Counted from the first letter of the stretch, positions 15,583 to 25,420 are shown. The stretch is DNA of 39,030 nucleotides from Myxococcota bacterium (GCA_023150895.1 JAKLJY010000079.1:1-39030); one strand, 5' to 3'. A program made the numbers and translations. Notes: a model not told the origin generated them from the sequence alone.

Positions 15583-18500
15583 ATGCGTAGATTTGCCCCG
15601 TTCATCGCCCTCGCGGGCCCGCGTCGCAACGGGCCCATGCTGCTGTCCGTGGTCCTCTGGGCGCTCTGCGTCGTGGCCTGCGGTCGGGATCGCCTGCCCG
15701 AGGCGCTGCCTGCGAAGGCATCCGCGGAACGAGCGGTCGTGGTCCTCGTCGATGGCCTGACGCCGGCGCTGCTCGAGGCCTACCTCGGCAGTGCGTCGTC
15801 GCGCCTGCCCGACCGCGCACTGGCGACCTGGCTCGTCCCGGGCCCCCCCGACGGGGGGACGCGGCAGTACGCGACCGGGCAGGTTCACGCGGCCCTGCTG
15901 CCGCTGCCGGCATTGCCGGAGCCGAGCGCGGCCGCCCTGCTGACGGGGCGCAATCCGGGCGCCCTGGGCGCACGCGATCCCGGGGACGGGCTGCCGGCCG
16001 ACGCCGTCCACCTGGGGACGCTCGTCCCGCGTGCCGTGGTCGTCGGCCTGCTCGGTACGCCCGGTCTCGAATCGAACGACGCGGATCGCGTCACGCTGGC
16101 CCGCGAGGCGTCGGCGAAGTTCGGGGCCGACGGGGCGCGCCTGATGGTCGTGCGGCTCTCGGGTCTTTTCGACGCGGTGACGACGCGCGGGCTCTCGCAC
16201 GGACCGACGGCGCTCGCCCGCGTCGACGCCGAGCTCGCCCGGCTGCTCGCGCCGCCGTTCGACCCCGAAACCACGCTGCTCGTCGTCACGTCCGGCGCCG
16301 CCGCCGGTCCGGCCGCGACGCAGGCACCGCTCAACCCCGGCGACGTGGCCCGGGCGCTGGGCCTCGCGCCGGAGGCGGTCGTCCCGACCGGCGGGCTCCT
16401 GCGGGTCCGCGGTCTCCCGCCGGAGAAGGCAAGGGTGCTCGCCGAGCTCGCACCGGCCCGCGAAGTGGTGCGGCGCACGGCGACGGGGCTCGAAATCTGG
16501 GATTCGGACCTCGGGCGGTCCCGGGGTCTTCTGCCCGACGAGCTCGCCACGGACGACGCGCGTCGTCGCCTGACGGAGTGGCTCGCCGACGGGGAGTGGG
16601 CGGCCATCGCCGATCGCGCGGGGGGGCACGAGTTTCGGCGGGTCGGCGAGGACCCCGCGCGGGTGGGGATGGGTGGCCTCGCGGCCAGCGAGTCTCTCGT
16701 GCCCGTCGTTTTCGCCGGTGCCGTCCCGCCGGGTCCGTCGCGGTCCATTGCGCTGACGGACGTCGCGCCGGCCATCCTGACGCTGCTGGGGCGTGACGCC
16801 CCGCTCCCGGGCGCGTCGGCTGCGACCGAGGAAGGCCTCGCCACGCTCGTCGCGGTCACGCGGCGCCCCCGCTCGGAAAATCGCGTCGATCGCGGCCACG
16901 TCGTGCTGGAGCGCGGGGTGGGTACCGGCATCGAGGCGGGGCTTCGGGCGCAGACGCTGCCCGTGCGGCGCCGGTCCCTCGGCGAAGGGCCTCCCCTCGC
17001 CGACGCGGCCCTGGCGGCGACGCTGGCCGAGGCCCGTGCGGTCGTGGCCGCCGAGCCGCCGCGCGTCATGGTCGACACCGCGCTCTTCGGGTCGTGGGGC
17101 GGGCCTTCGGTCGTCACCCTGCCGCTCGACGGGCTGAACGACGACGCCGCCGTCGCGCGCATCGGAACGGCCGTCCGGCTGGCGGACGGGCTGAGGGCGT
17201 TGCAGGGCGGTTTGCACCCGCGCGCCGCCACGCTGCTCGCTCGCGTCGACGATCTCCCCACCGACGTGGAGCCCTGGCGCGCGGCGTTCCGGTACTGGGC
17301 CGACCGCGCCGCCGCACTGGCGCTCGGCGGCGGCAAGGGCATGCCGACCGCGCCCGCGCTCGGCGCCTCGGCCGACGGCGCGTGGCTCGGCGGTCTCCTG
17401 GCGGTGTTCGAGGCGCTCACGCCCGGTCCCGACGAGGGCGCGACGACGGGCGCCGCGCGCCTGGGTCGGCTGCCCGCCTCCGCGGGATGGACGGGCACGC
17501 GCGCGACGCTGGCCACCCACCTCCGTACGCTCTTCTCGACGCCCGACGATACCGCGTGCGTTCCCGCCGACGTCGGGGCACGCCGCGCCGCGCTGATGGC
17601 GGCGGCGGACGGGTTCGGGGGCGTCGGGGAGGCGGGTCTCGCCGCACGGGCGTTGCTGCAGGTCCTGCGCGAGTCACGGCCCGGGCCGAAGGGGCTCTCC
17701 GGCCCCGAGACGGTTCGCCTGCACGAGCGTCTGGTCGCGACCCTCTCGTCGCCGGCTGCCGGTCACACGCGGCTCTCGACGGCCCGCGGCGCGCTGGGCC
17801 TGCGTCTGTTCGCCGCAACGCTCGACCCCGAGCCGGATCCCCCCGCGCTCGAAAGCGCCCTTCTATCGCTGACCCGGCTCGCATTGCTGCAATTGCAGCA
17901 GGAGATCGTCGACGACCGCGAGGCCGGGGCGGCCGACCGCAACGCGGCGCGCGCGGCCTCGCTCCTCGACGGCACGGGCGCCCGGGAGCCGGCGCTGCTC
18001 GAAGCGACGGTGCAGCTCGCCATCGATGACGACGCCGACGTGCAGAGCCGGCTCGTCGCTGCGGTCCTCGGCTCGGGACTCAACCTCGGCGCGCTGTTCG
18101 GCGGACAGGCCGCAGAACACCTCGGGCGCCTTCAACGGATGCTGGACGTGGCCGCGCGCCCGTTGCCCGGCGCGGCCGGCGCGACGCCCGAAGCCCGGCT
18201 CGTCTCGGCCATCGCCGACGCGCTCGGATTCGCGGTGGGGACGCTCACCGGGCGTCCGGCCCCGCCGCCCTTCGCCGCACGGGACCAGCTTGCCGCGCTC
18301 GACCTGACCGCCCTGCGGACGCAGGCGCTCGCCGTCCGGGACGCCGCGGGGGGGGACGACACGCCGCTGCCCCTCTTGGCGTACGGGCCGTTCGTCCACC
18401 TGGCGGTCGAACTCGAACTGGCGTTCGCCGCGGCCGCCACGGGTCCCGAGGGGCCGCAAGCGGCGGTGCCCCACCTGCAGGCGGCCGTCGACGTCGCCGC

Positions 18501-21036
18501 CCGACTGGCGCGCGCCGAGGCGGGCCGGGCCGGTGTCGAGGCCGACTTGGGGCCCCGCATCGACGCGCTGGCTACCGCCCTGAAGGCGGCCGTGCCATTG
18601 ATCGTGAACCCGTCGGACACCACCGGGTTGCAGGCGGCGCTCCTGGCCATCGACCTGACGCCGCCCGGTCCGGGGCAGGGTCTTGCCGGTCAGCTCGTGG
18701 CGGCGACGGCCTTGCTGGCCCGGGACGCGGGGTATGCGCTCGATCTCGCCCGGCGCGGCAGCGCGGCCGACGCGCGGCTCGTGGCGGGGGGCACGGCGCT
18801 GACCCGGGCGCTCGTCGACGCCGCGGTGGCGGCGGGCACCTCGCGGGTGGCCCGGGATGCGGCGTTGCTGCTCCACGGAGCCCACGCCGCCCTGGCCGAT
18901 GCGCCCCGCTATTGGCCGGATCTCTCGCCTTCGACCATCCTCGCGCGCAGCCCCGCGGCGCGCGCCGCGCTCGCCGACGTGGCCCGGGGTCTGCGCGGCG
19001 GACAGGACGACGCGGCGCTTCAGGCCGCCCTGCGACGGGACGATCTCGGCGTGTTCGTCCGGGATCTTCTCGCGTTCGCGGCCCTGAACGTCGACGCGCT
19101 GGCCGGTCTCGCCGGCCCGGGTGGCCCGGCCCGTGCCGCGGCTCTGCGGGCCAGGCTTTCCGCGCACCTGGAAGGGCGCCTGGCCGGGCTCTCCGGTGGC
19201 GCACCGGGTGAGGGCCGGCGCGTCCGCAGCCTGCTGCTCTGGGGCCTGGCGACGCTCGCCGCCGCCGACGGGCGCGTGGAGCGCGCGGACGCGTGGGCGG
19301 ACGCCGCCGCGAAGCACCTGCTGGAGACCGGCGAAGCGCACAACGCCTGGCTCTATGCACTCGAGGCCCACTTCGCCCGGGTCGAGGCGGGGCGTCCCGA
19401 TCGCTCCGCGCTCGAGCGTGCAGCGGCCACCTGCCCGGGGCAGGCGTGGCAACTGGCCCCCGCCCGTGCCTGGTGGCCGGCCGATACCCCCGCGGGGACG
19501 GCGCTGGATGCCCTGTCGGCCTATGTGTCCGAGGCGCGGGCGCGCTCGACCGGCGGCCTCGAACTGGCCGTTCACCTCCGGGCCGCCGAGGGGCACGACG
19601 TCTACGAATTCCGGCTCGGACAGTCGCTGCCGGCGATGCTGCTCGGCAAACGCAGCGGCACGTTCAACCTGGGGCTCGGGGCGCAGGCCAACGCCCACGA
19701 CGAGGTCTCCCTGGACTGGGGGGCGAACCCGGTGGGCAACCCCCGCGACGCGGCGTTGCGCGCCTGGCTCCTGGCGGCCTGGAACGCGCTGGAGGCCGAC
19801 GACGACGTGGCGCTCGACGCGGCCCTGGGTCGGCTCGTGACGACGCTGGACGCCGCCGATCCGGCCGTCTTCGGGTCCGAGGGGGCCGAGGGGCTGCCGG
19901 CCTTGCTTCCGGGCCGTCCGTCGACCCTCGAACCGCTGATGATGGCCTGGGTGCTGACGATGGCCGGTGCCCGCGGGCACTTCGCGCTGACGGACCACCT
20001 CTGGAGCCGGTGGGTGGCGGCCGTTCAGGCCGGCGGTCCGGACGAGGGGACGTCGGGGACCGACTTCGGGACGGTCGCGCTCTGTGAGGCTGCGGGGGGG
20101 GCGTCGCCCTATGCCTGCACCGCGCCCCGGCATGCGGAGCTGCGTCTGCGGGACGCCGCGGCGGTCCGGTCGCTCGCCCGGTGGGTCGCCACCGAGGTGG
20201 AAGCTCGCCTCTCCCGGGCGTCGGGGCAGACCCCCCCGGCCGGCGCCGGCACGGGCGCCTTCAAGGCGGCGCGCAAGGCCGCCCCCCGGCTGCTGCCCGC
20301 CTGGACCGAGACGCTGGCGGACGCGCGCACGGGGGCCCGAGGCGCGCCGAAAGCCGCGCCCCTGCCGCGACTCGCCGAGGCCACGTTCATCGCGACGCAC
20401 CACAAGATGGCGCCCCGCGAGGCGTTCGTGCGCATCCACGAGGCCGGCGGCGTCTGTGAGGCCGCCCTGCGCGCCGTCATCACGGAGCTGCCCGCCGCCG
20501 ATCCCGAGGCGGTCGCCTCGCGGTGCGGCGCGGGCCCGCTCTACGTGATCGCGCTGATTGGCCAGCCGAGCGGCTCTCCCGGCGAGCTCGTCGCGCGGGC
20601 CGGGCGGGCCATCGGTGCCCTGCGCTGGCTCGGCCCGAGTCAGGGCGAGGCGTGGGCCCGGGGCGTGGTCGACCGGGTCGAGCAGATCGTCTTCCACCCC
20701 GAACCCGAAATGCGGGCCGCCGCGCGCGCCCATGCGCCGGTCCTCATCGAGGCCGCCCGCGCCGCGCGCCTGACCATCCTCGCGGTCACCCTGCGGACGT
20801 TCACCCTGGCGTCGGCCCTGGTGGAGGGGCGGGCGCCCGCCGAATCGGCCGCCGCGATCCTGAGCGACGCGCGGGCCGCGGGGGTGAGCGGCACGCCGGC
20901 GACGGTTCTGCTCAAGCGTCTCGTCTTCGATGGGGGAGCGGAGGCCGAACGGCAGCGCCTGGCGGCCGCCTTCCTGGTTGCCCCGTCGGGCGCGGCGGCT
21001 GATCCGGGCGCCGCGCCCCCCGCCGGGAGCCCTTGA
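15583..21036 (+). CDS. Giant lipoprotein with degraded alkaline-phosphatase-like domain
   Basis: 1817-residue predicted lipoprotein (lipobox VVAC, Cys33). Residues about 50-410 resemble the alkaline phosphatase/phosphodiesterase superfamily: VVVLVDGLTPALL (metal-type Asp57), PEPSAAALLTGRNPGALG (Ser115 where the Ser/Thr nucleophile region lies), a VDAEL helix, LLVVTS, and LTDVAPAILTLLGRDAP (392-406). Several metal ligands are lost: the SDHG position reads SGAAAG, and the late His-Gly position reads MGGLAAS. It therefore looks like a pseudo-enzyme. The remaining 1400 residues are Ala-rich and mostly helical by composition, with no domain I recognise. Composition and frame bias match neighbours, with no stop or shift. 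The ATG at 15583 supplies basic residues before the hydrophobic core; ATG 15637 is an alternative. It likely acts at the cell envelope. Confidence 0.82.
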   Translation: MRRFAPFIALAGPRRNGPMLLSVVLWALCVVACGRDRLPEALPAKASAERAVVVLVDGLTPALLEAYLGSASSRLPDRALATWLVPGPPDGGTRQYATGQVHAALLPLPALPEPSAAALLTGRNPGALGARDPGDGLPADAVHLGTLVPRAVVVGLLGTPGLESNDADRVTLAREASAKFGADGARLMVVRLSGLFDAVTTRGLSHGPTALARVDAELARLLAPPFDPETTLLVVTSGAAAGPAATQAPLNPGDVARALGLAPEAVVPTGGLLRVRGLPPEKARVLAELAPAREVVRRTATGLEIWDSDLGRSRGLLPDELATDDARRRLTEWLADGEWAAIADRAGGHEFRRVGEDPARVGMGGLAASESLVPVVFAGAVPPGPSRSIALTDVAPAILTLLGRDAPLPGASAATEEGLATLVAVTRRPRSENRVDRGHVVLERGVGTGIEAGLRAQTLPVRRRSLGEGPPLADAALAATLAEARAVVAAEPPRVMVDTALFGSWGGPSVVTLPLDGLNDDAAVARIGTAVRLADGLRALQGGLHPRAATLLARVDDLPTDVEPWRAAFRYWADRAAALALGGGKGMPTAPALGASADGAWLGGLLAVFEALTPGPDEGATTGAARLGRLPASAGWTGTRATLATHLRTLFSTPDDTACVPADVGARRAALMAAADGFGGVGEAGLAARALLQVLRESRPGPKGLSGPETVRLHERLVATLSSPAAGHTRLSTARGALGLRLFAATLDPEPDPPALESALLSLTRLALLQLQQEIVDDREAGAADRNAARAASLLDGTGAREPALLEATVQLAIDDDADVQSRLVAAVLGSGLNLGALFGGQAAEHLGRLQRMLDVAARPLPGAAGATPEARLVSAIADALGFAVGTLTGRPAPPPFAARDQLAALDLTALRTQALAVRDAAGGDDTPLPLLAYGPFVHLAVELELAFAAAATGPEGPQAAVPHLQAAVDVAARLARAEAGRAGVEADLGPRIDALATALKAAVPLIVNPSDTTGLQAALLAIDLTPPGPGQGLAGQLVAATALLARDAGYALDLARRGSAADARLVAGGTALTRALVDAAVAAGTSRVARDAALLLHGAHAALADAPRYWPDLSPSTILARSPAARAALADVARGLRGGQDDAALQAALRRDDLGVFVRDLLAFAALNVDALAGLAGPGGPARAAALRARLSAHLEGRLAGLSGGAPGEGRRVRSLLLWGLATLAAADGRVERADAWADAAAKHLLETGEAHNAWLYALEAHFARVEAGRPDRSALERAAATCPGQAWQLAPARAWWPADTPAGTALDALSAYVSEARARSTGGLELAVHLRAAEGHDVYEFRLGQSLPAMLLGKRSGTFNLGLGAQANAHDEVSLDWGANPVGNPRDAALRAWLLAAWNALEADDDVALDAALGRLVTTLDAADPAVFGSEGAEGLPALLPGRPSTLEPLMMAWVLTMAGARGHFALTDHLWSRWVAAVQAGGPDEGTSGTDFGTVALCEAAGGASPYACTAPRHAELRLRDAAAVRSLARWVATEVEARLSRASGQTPPAGAGTGAFKAARKAAPRLLPAWTETLADARTGARGAPKAAPLPRLAEATFIATHHKMAPREAFVRIHEAGGVCEAALRAVITELPAADPEAVASRCGAGPLYVIALIGQPSGSPGELVARAGRAIGALRWLGPSQGEAWARGVVDRVEQIVFHPEPEMRAAARAHAPVLIEAARAARLTILAVTLRTFTLASALVEGRAPAESAAAILSDARAAGVSGTPATVLLKRLVFDGGAEAERQRLAAAFLVAPSGAAADPGAAPPAGSP

Positions 21037-21053
21037 TCCGGACGCCCACTCAA

Positions 21054-21092
21054 GGCGAGATTCCCACCGCCCGATTTGTGGGGCGTCTCGCC
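21054..21092 (+). terminator. Long stem-loop after the giant gene
   Basis: GGCGAGA (21054-21060) pairs with TCTCGCC (21086-21092), and CGCCC (21068-21072) pairs with GGGCG (21081-21085). Together they give a 12-bp stem with a 7-base bulge and an 8-base loop. It starts 17 bases after the giant gene's stop. No T tract follows, so it may be a barrier, an mRNA-end stabiliser or a Rho-assisted end rather than a standard intrinsic terminator. The remaining gap up to 21227 shows only the strong ribosome binding site of the next gene. Confidence 0.4.
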
Positions 21093-21227
21093 GGTGCGCG
21101 TGAATTTCGGCGACGCGGCGTGCGTCGCGATCACGGTCGTCTGCGGTCTCGATTGACCAACCTCGAGTTTTGAAGATCGTTCAATGACTGGCGTGTGACC
21201 CTGAGAGTCACCAAGGAGGAGAAGAGA

Positions 21228-23570
21228 ATGGCACGGACCCACTGGGGGCGCTTCGGCGCCGTGCTCGCAACGGGGCTGCTCGTGGCCGCCTGCGACAAGG
21301 CGGATGACGCGCTCGGCCTGGTCCCCGACTCGGGGATCATCGACCAGATCACGAACGGCGGCGTGGCCAAAGGCGTGGTCAAGGACATCTACGGCAACCC
21401 CGTCGAGGGCGCCGAGATCCTCGTCTACACCTACTCGCAGAACCTCGATCACTTCTACCGGCCCGAGGAAGTCCCCAACCCGGACGACTTCAAGGATCCG
21501 ACGACCTACAAGGTCAAGCTCGACATCGGCTCGCTCGTCAACGATGGCAACCCCGAGACCGTCAAGGGCACCACGGACGCCGACGGCAAGTTCGAGTTCG
21601 ACAAGGTCCCGCTCGACGGCATCATCCTCGTGGCCCGCAAGAACGGCTACGCGGTGGACATCGCCGGCGTGAACACCGAGGACGGCACCATCAGCATCGA
21701 CAGCGTGCTGAAGCCCACGGAGGTCAACACCGAGGCCTTCACCTTCGAGCAGAACTTCACCCTCGCGGGCGGCCCGCCCCCGTTCGCCGACGAGCCCAAC
21801 GTGGTGCCGCCCGACGTGACGCCCGTGCCGCCGCCGCCGGCCCCCGAGCCCCCGCCGGCCCCCGAGCCCCCGCCGCCGCCGCCCGCGCCCGACTGCGTGG
21901 TCAGCGCCGACTGCGGTGCGCCCGGCGAGATCTGCCGCGCCGGTGAGTGCGTGCCCGAGTGTACCGAGGCCACGGCCGAGGTCGACTGCGGCCCCGGCAA
22001 GGCCTGTCGCGAGGGCGCCTGCGGCCCCGAGTGTTACGGCCACGCGGATTGCGCCGACGGCGAGATCTGCGACGCGGCCTCGCTGACCTGCGCGCCGGCC
22101 GAGTGCACCCAGGACTCGGACTGCGGCCTCGGTCAGTGCAACGGCGAGGAGACGCAGCACGGGTACTGCGCGCCCACCTGCACCGACGGGGGCGGTGAGT
22201 GCGACGCGACCAACCAGATCTGCGACCTCAACCTCGGCGGCTGCCGGTTCGAGTGCCTCGCCAACAGCGACTGCGGGGGCGACACCCCGCTGTGCGCCAA
22301 CAATCACTGCGCGCCGGCCGAGTGCGACAGCGACGAGGCCTGCCTCGCCGAGGGCAAGAACGGCGGCTACTGCGTCGACTTCGCCTGTCAGCGCGAGTGC
22401 GAGGACGACGCCGCCTGCAGCGACCGCAACATGGTCTGCGACGTCACGGCCTTCCGCTGCAAGATCGAGTGCGTCGCCGACGGCGAGTGCGAGGGCAACG
22501 CCAACGGCCCCATCTGCGAGAACAACCGCTGCGCCGCGGCGCAGTGCGACAGCGACGACGCCTGCCTCGCCGAGGACAAGAACGGCGGCTTCTGCGTGGC
22601 CAACCGCTGCGTGCCCCAGTGCGCGCCCGACGGCGACCTCGCCGGCGCCTGCGGTGATGCGAACGCCGAGTGCCCCCGCGCCCGCTGCATCCTGCCCGAT
22701 CCGAACGAGCTGCACCCCCCGACGGAGGCCGGCACCTGGAAGTCCTTCCTGGTCAACGGCCTCGACGACGCCCTCATCGTGGACGCCAGCGCCGGCTCCG
22801 GCCTGATCGGCGCGGATGCCCCGCTCGCCGAGAACGGCGGCGTCGTGCGCCTCGTCGGTGAGGTGAACGAGCCCACCGCCGGCGACGTCATCGCCTTCCT
22901 GCGCGTGCAGGTCGGCGACAGCCACTGCAGCCCGGTCGCCTACGCCCCCATCAGCGTGACGTTCCCCATCTGGCTGAAGGACGGCAAGATCAACAGCGAC
23001 AAGGGCGCCTTCCAGGAGTGGTTCGTGCTCGGCGCCTACCAGCAGCTCCAGCTCGACCTCGACACCGAGATCGGCAACGGCAACGAGAGCAACCTCGTGA
23101 CCGTCGCGGACCGCTGCGCGCCGGACAACACCAACGACACCCCGAGCTCGGCCCTGAGCATCACGCTCGGCTGGGACAAGGACAAGGTCGACGCCGACCT
23201 GCACATCTGGAACCAGGACAACGAGGAGACCTTCTACGGCTCCCGCCTGAACGGTGAGCGCCGCCGCTCCAGCTACGGCCGGATCGACGTCGACGACCGC
23301 AACGGGTACGGCCCCGAGGTCTTCTCGCTCAACCCCGAGGTCACCTCCGGTGTGTACGTCGTCCGCGCCCGCTACTTCGCCGGCCCGGTCGCCACCCCGA
23401 CGGCCGACTTCCAGGTGCGGGTCATCCGCAAGCTCGACGACGGCAGCTTCGCCGACGAGACCTTCACTGCCACGGCCAACCGCCGCGCCGGTGCGGAGTC
23501 CGGGTGGGTGGACATCGGCGTGTTCAGCATCGGCGCCGGGGCGCAGGCCATCGCCGACGAGACGCCCTGA
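21228..23570 (+). CDS. Cys-rich lipoprotein with DUF2135-like C-terminus
   Basis: 780-residue surface-type lipoprotein (lipobox VAAC, Cys22). Residues about 45-145 look like a carboxypeptidase-regulatory/CnaB-like beta domain (GVVKDIYGNPVEGAEILV, then DADGKFEFDKVPLDG). A Pro-rich spacer (about 190-222) leads to a Cys-rich region (223 to about 490) of repeated C-x-x-D-x-C and GxxC units, probably a disulfide-linked rod. The C-terminal part contains ITLGWDKDKVDADLHIW, YGPEVFSLNPE and GVYVVRARYF, which match the DUF2135/YfaP-like pattern. The ATG at 21228 has an excellent AAGGAGG site (21213-21219) eight bases upstream, suggesting high expression. An intrinsic terminator follows. Ligand and function are unknown; adhesion or matrix roles are plausible. 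Confidence 0.85.
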   Translation: MARTHWGRFGAVLATGLLVAACDKADDALGLVPDSGIIDQITNGGVAKGVVKDIYGNPVEGAEILVYTYSQNLDHFYRPEEVPNPDDFKDPTTYKVKLDIGSLVNDGNPETVKGTTDADGKFEFDKVPLDGIILVARKNGYAVDIAGVNTEDGTISIDSVLKPTEVNTEAFTFEQNFTLAGGPPPFADEPNVVPPDVTPVPPPPAPEPPPAPEPPPPPPAPDCVVSADCGAPGEICRAGECVPECTEATAEVDCGPGKACREGACGPECYGHADCADGEICDAASLTCAPAECTQDSDCGLGQCNGEETQHGYCAPTCTDGGGECDATNQICDLNLGGCRFECLANSDCGGDTPLCANNHCAPAECDSDEACLAEGKNGGYCVDFACQRECEDDAACSDRNMVCDVTAFRCKIECVADGECEGNANGPICENNRCAAAQCDSDDACLAEDKNGGFCVANRCVPQCAPDGDLAGACGDANAECPRARCILPDPNELHPPTEAGTWKSFLVNGLDDALIVDASAGSGLIGADAPLAENGGVVRLVGEVNEPTAGDVIAFLRVQVGDSHCSPVAYAPISVTFPIWLKDGKINSDKGAFQEWFVLGAYQQLQLDLDTEIGNGNESNLVTVADRCAPDNTNDTPSSALSITLGWDKDKVDADLHIWNQDNEETFYGSRLNGERRRSSYGRIDVDDRNGYGPEVFSLNPEVTSGVYVVRARYFAGPVATPTADFQVRVIRKLDDGSFADETFTATANRRAGAESGWVDIGVFSIGAGAQAIADETP

Positions 23571-23620
23571 CCGAGACCTCGCCCGGCCGGGCCTGAACCC
23601 GGCCTGACGGCGCTCCGCGA

Positions 23621-23656
23621 CGCCGCCCTTCTCACGAGGGGCGGCGTTTTCTTTTT
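23621..23656 (+). terminator. Intrinsic terminator
   Basis: CGCCGCCCTT (23621-23630) pairs with AGGGGCGGCG (23637-23646), including one G-T wobble, around a CTCACG loop. TTTTCTTTTT follows at 23647-23656. This is a textbook terminator for the Cys-rich lipoprotein gene. The T tract is on the plus-strand side only, so it would serve the converging pgi gene less well. Confidence 0.88.
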
Positions 23657-25374
23657 CAGCCCTCGGCGGCGGCCGCGCGGGCGGCCTCGACCCAGCGGAT
23701 TACACTCTCGAGGCCCGCGGCGACCCCGCTCGTGAGGTGCAGACGCAGGGCGCGGCGCCCGTGGCGGCGCAGGGCCTCGAGGTCGCCCGTCGCCTGCGCC
23801 ATCGCCAGGGTGCCGAAGTCGTACTCGCGCCCGGGGATGGGCAGTGGCACCGGATCGTCCGCCGTGAGGAGCACATAGACGCCCGTGTTGGGTCCACCCT
23901 TGTGCAGCTGCCCGGTCGAGTGCAGATACCGCGGCCCGTAACCGATGGTCGTCGGCACGAGCCCGCCGTTGCCCAGGGCGGCCCGAAGGCGGTCGAGCGC
24001 GGCGGCGACGGCGTCCGTCGGCGGCAGGTACGCCAGAATCGAAACGGAGTCGCCGGGCTGCACCCGGGCGAGGTGCGATGCGACGACCTCATCGGGGTGC
24101 GCATACCGCCGGGCCGTGGCGAGCTCGGCATCCGCGAAGGCGTCGACCCCATCGTCGGAGACGACCGCGGCCTCGGGGGGCAGGTGCTGGTGCGCCGCAA
24201 AGAAGTCGAGCCGCTCACGGGTGAGGTTCTTGGCCTCCGTGACGTTGGGCTCGTCGAACGGGTTGACCTGGAGCACCGCGCCGGCGACGGCCGTGGCCAT
24301 CGACCACAGGAAGAACTGACCGGCGAGATCGGTCGCGTCCGTGCAGCGCAGCGACATGACCGGCTGCCCGGCGTCGATGAGATCGCCCAGGACGCTGGGG
24401 AGATCCGGGCCGACGTGCACGAAGAGGCGGTCGTCCCCGTAGAGCGTCGCCGGCGCGAGGGCCTCGCCGGTGATGGGCAGCACGCCGACGCCGGCCTTGC
24501 CCGTGCTCTCGGCGACGAGCTGTTCAATCCAGGTGCCGAGGCTGGCGAACTGCGGATCGAGCAGGAGCGTCAGTTTGTCACGCCGGGCGCGCTCCGCCTC
24601 GCCGAGGAAGGCCCCGAGGTACGCCCCGGGGTTCTGGTCGCAGCAGGCGTCGGGGCCGCACAGGGCCTGCATCGTCGCCGCGCTGGCCAGAAATCGGTCG
24701 AGATCGAGCCCGAGCAGGGCCGCCGGCACGAGGCCGAAGAGCGACAGCGCCGAGAAACGCCCGCCGATGTCCGCCGGGTTGTTGAACACGGCCCGGAAGC
24801 CTTCGCTGCGGGCGAGCTGGTCGAGGGCGGTCCCGGGATCCGTGATGGCCACGAAACGGCTCGCCGGGGCGCCCTGCCGGAAGTGGCGGTAGAGCGCGTC
24901 GACCTCGATGGTGCCGCCCGACTTCGACGCGACGATGTAGAGCGTCGTGTCCCGCTGCCGTTCGGCCGCGCGGACGGCGGCCGGGACGGTGGTGTCGAGC
25001 ACCTGCACGTCGAGGAACCCCGGGGCCACTCCGCCGCAGCGGCGGAGCACCTCGGCACACAGGCTCGAGCCGCCCATGCCCAGCAGGCGAACCGTCGTCA
25101 GACCCTCGGCGCGCGCCCCTGCGACGAGGGCCCGCACCGCGTCGAGCTGGTCCCGCACCGAGTCGGGTGCACCGAGCCAGCCGAGGCGGTTGCGGATCTT
25201 CTCCTGCATGCCGGGGTCGGACGTCCAGATGGACGGATCGCGATCCCAGAGGCGGATGCTCCAGCGTTCGCGTTCGGCCGTCTCGAGGCGGCGGGTGACG
25301 GGGAAGTCGCAGGGGCCGAGGGCCGTGAAGCACCCGGTGGCGATCTCGGTGAGTCGATCGGGGGGCGTGTGCAT
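23656..25374 (-). CDS. pgi: Glucose-6-phosphate isomerase (transaldolase-associated type)
   Basis: 572-residue enzyme of the phosphosugar-isomerase family, interconverting glucose-6-phosphate and fructose-6-phosphate in glycolysis and gluconeogenesis. Signature segments are LLGMGGSSLCAEVLRR, IVASKSGGTIEVDALY (the phosphate-binding loop region), DIGGRFSALSLFGLVPAALLG, and near the end YLHSTGQLHKGGPNTGVYVLL. The last motif and overall layout resemble the isomerase half of the fused transaldolase/glucose-6-phosphate isomerase found in some bacteria. Here no transaldolase is attached or adjacent. The ATG at 25374 is the clear start. It is divergent from the DUF4105 gene and convergent with the Cys-rich lipoprotein gene. 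Confidence 0.92.
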   Translation of the reverse strand: MHTPPDRLTEIATGCFTALGPCDFPVTRRLETAERERWSIRLWDRDPSIWTSDPGMQEKIRNRLGWLGAPDSVRDQLDAVRALVAGARAEGLTTVRLLGMGGSSLCAEVLRRCGGVAPGFLDVQVLDTTVPAAVRAAERQRDTTLYIVASKSGGTIEVDALYRHFRQGAPASRFVAITDPGTALDQLARSEGFRAVFNNPADIGGRFSALSLFGLVPAALLGLDLDRFLASAATMQALCGPDACCDQNPGAYLGAFLGEAERARRDKLTLLLDPQFASLGTWIEQLVAESTGKAGVGVLPITGEALAPATLYGDDRLFVHVGPDLPSVLGDLIDAGQPVMSLRCTDATDLAGQFFLWSMATAVAGAVLQVNPFDEPNVTEAKNLTRERLDFFAAHQHLPPEAAVVSDDGVDAFADAELATARRYAHPDEVVASHLARVQPGDSVSILAYLPPTDAVAAALDRLRAALGNGGLVPTTIGYGPRYLHSTGQLHKGGPNTGVYVLLTADDPVPLPIPGREYDFGTLAMAQATGDLEALRRHGRRALRLHLTSGVAAGLESVIRWVEAARAAAAEG

Positions 25375-25420
25375 GGCCGCGGTGTAGCACTGCCGGGCCG
25401 GACGCGCTAGGGTGCGCGCG

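Noticed and set aside
14824-20733. Very long minus-strand open frames (14824-17520 and 17863-20733) opposite the giant lipoprotein gene
   Set aside because: Arg/Gly/Gln-rich composition typical of antisense reading of GC-rich genes; no motif or signal; the plus strand carries a signal peptide and phosphatase landmarks.
20640-23204. Minus-strand open frame of 854 codons across the Cys-rich lipoprotein gene
   Set aside because: A Val/Gly/Ala-rich shadow that crosses a clear gene boundary, the stem-loop and the strong ribosome binding site of the plus-strand gene.
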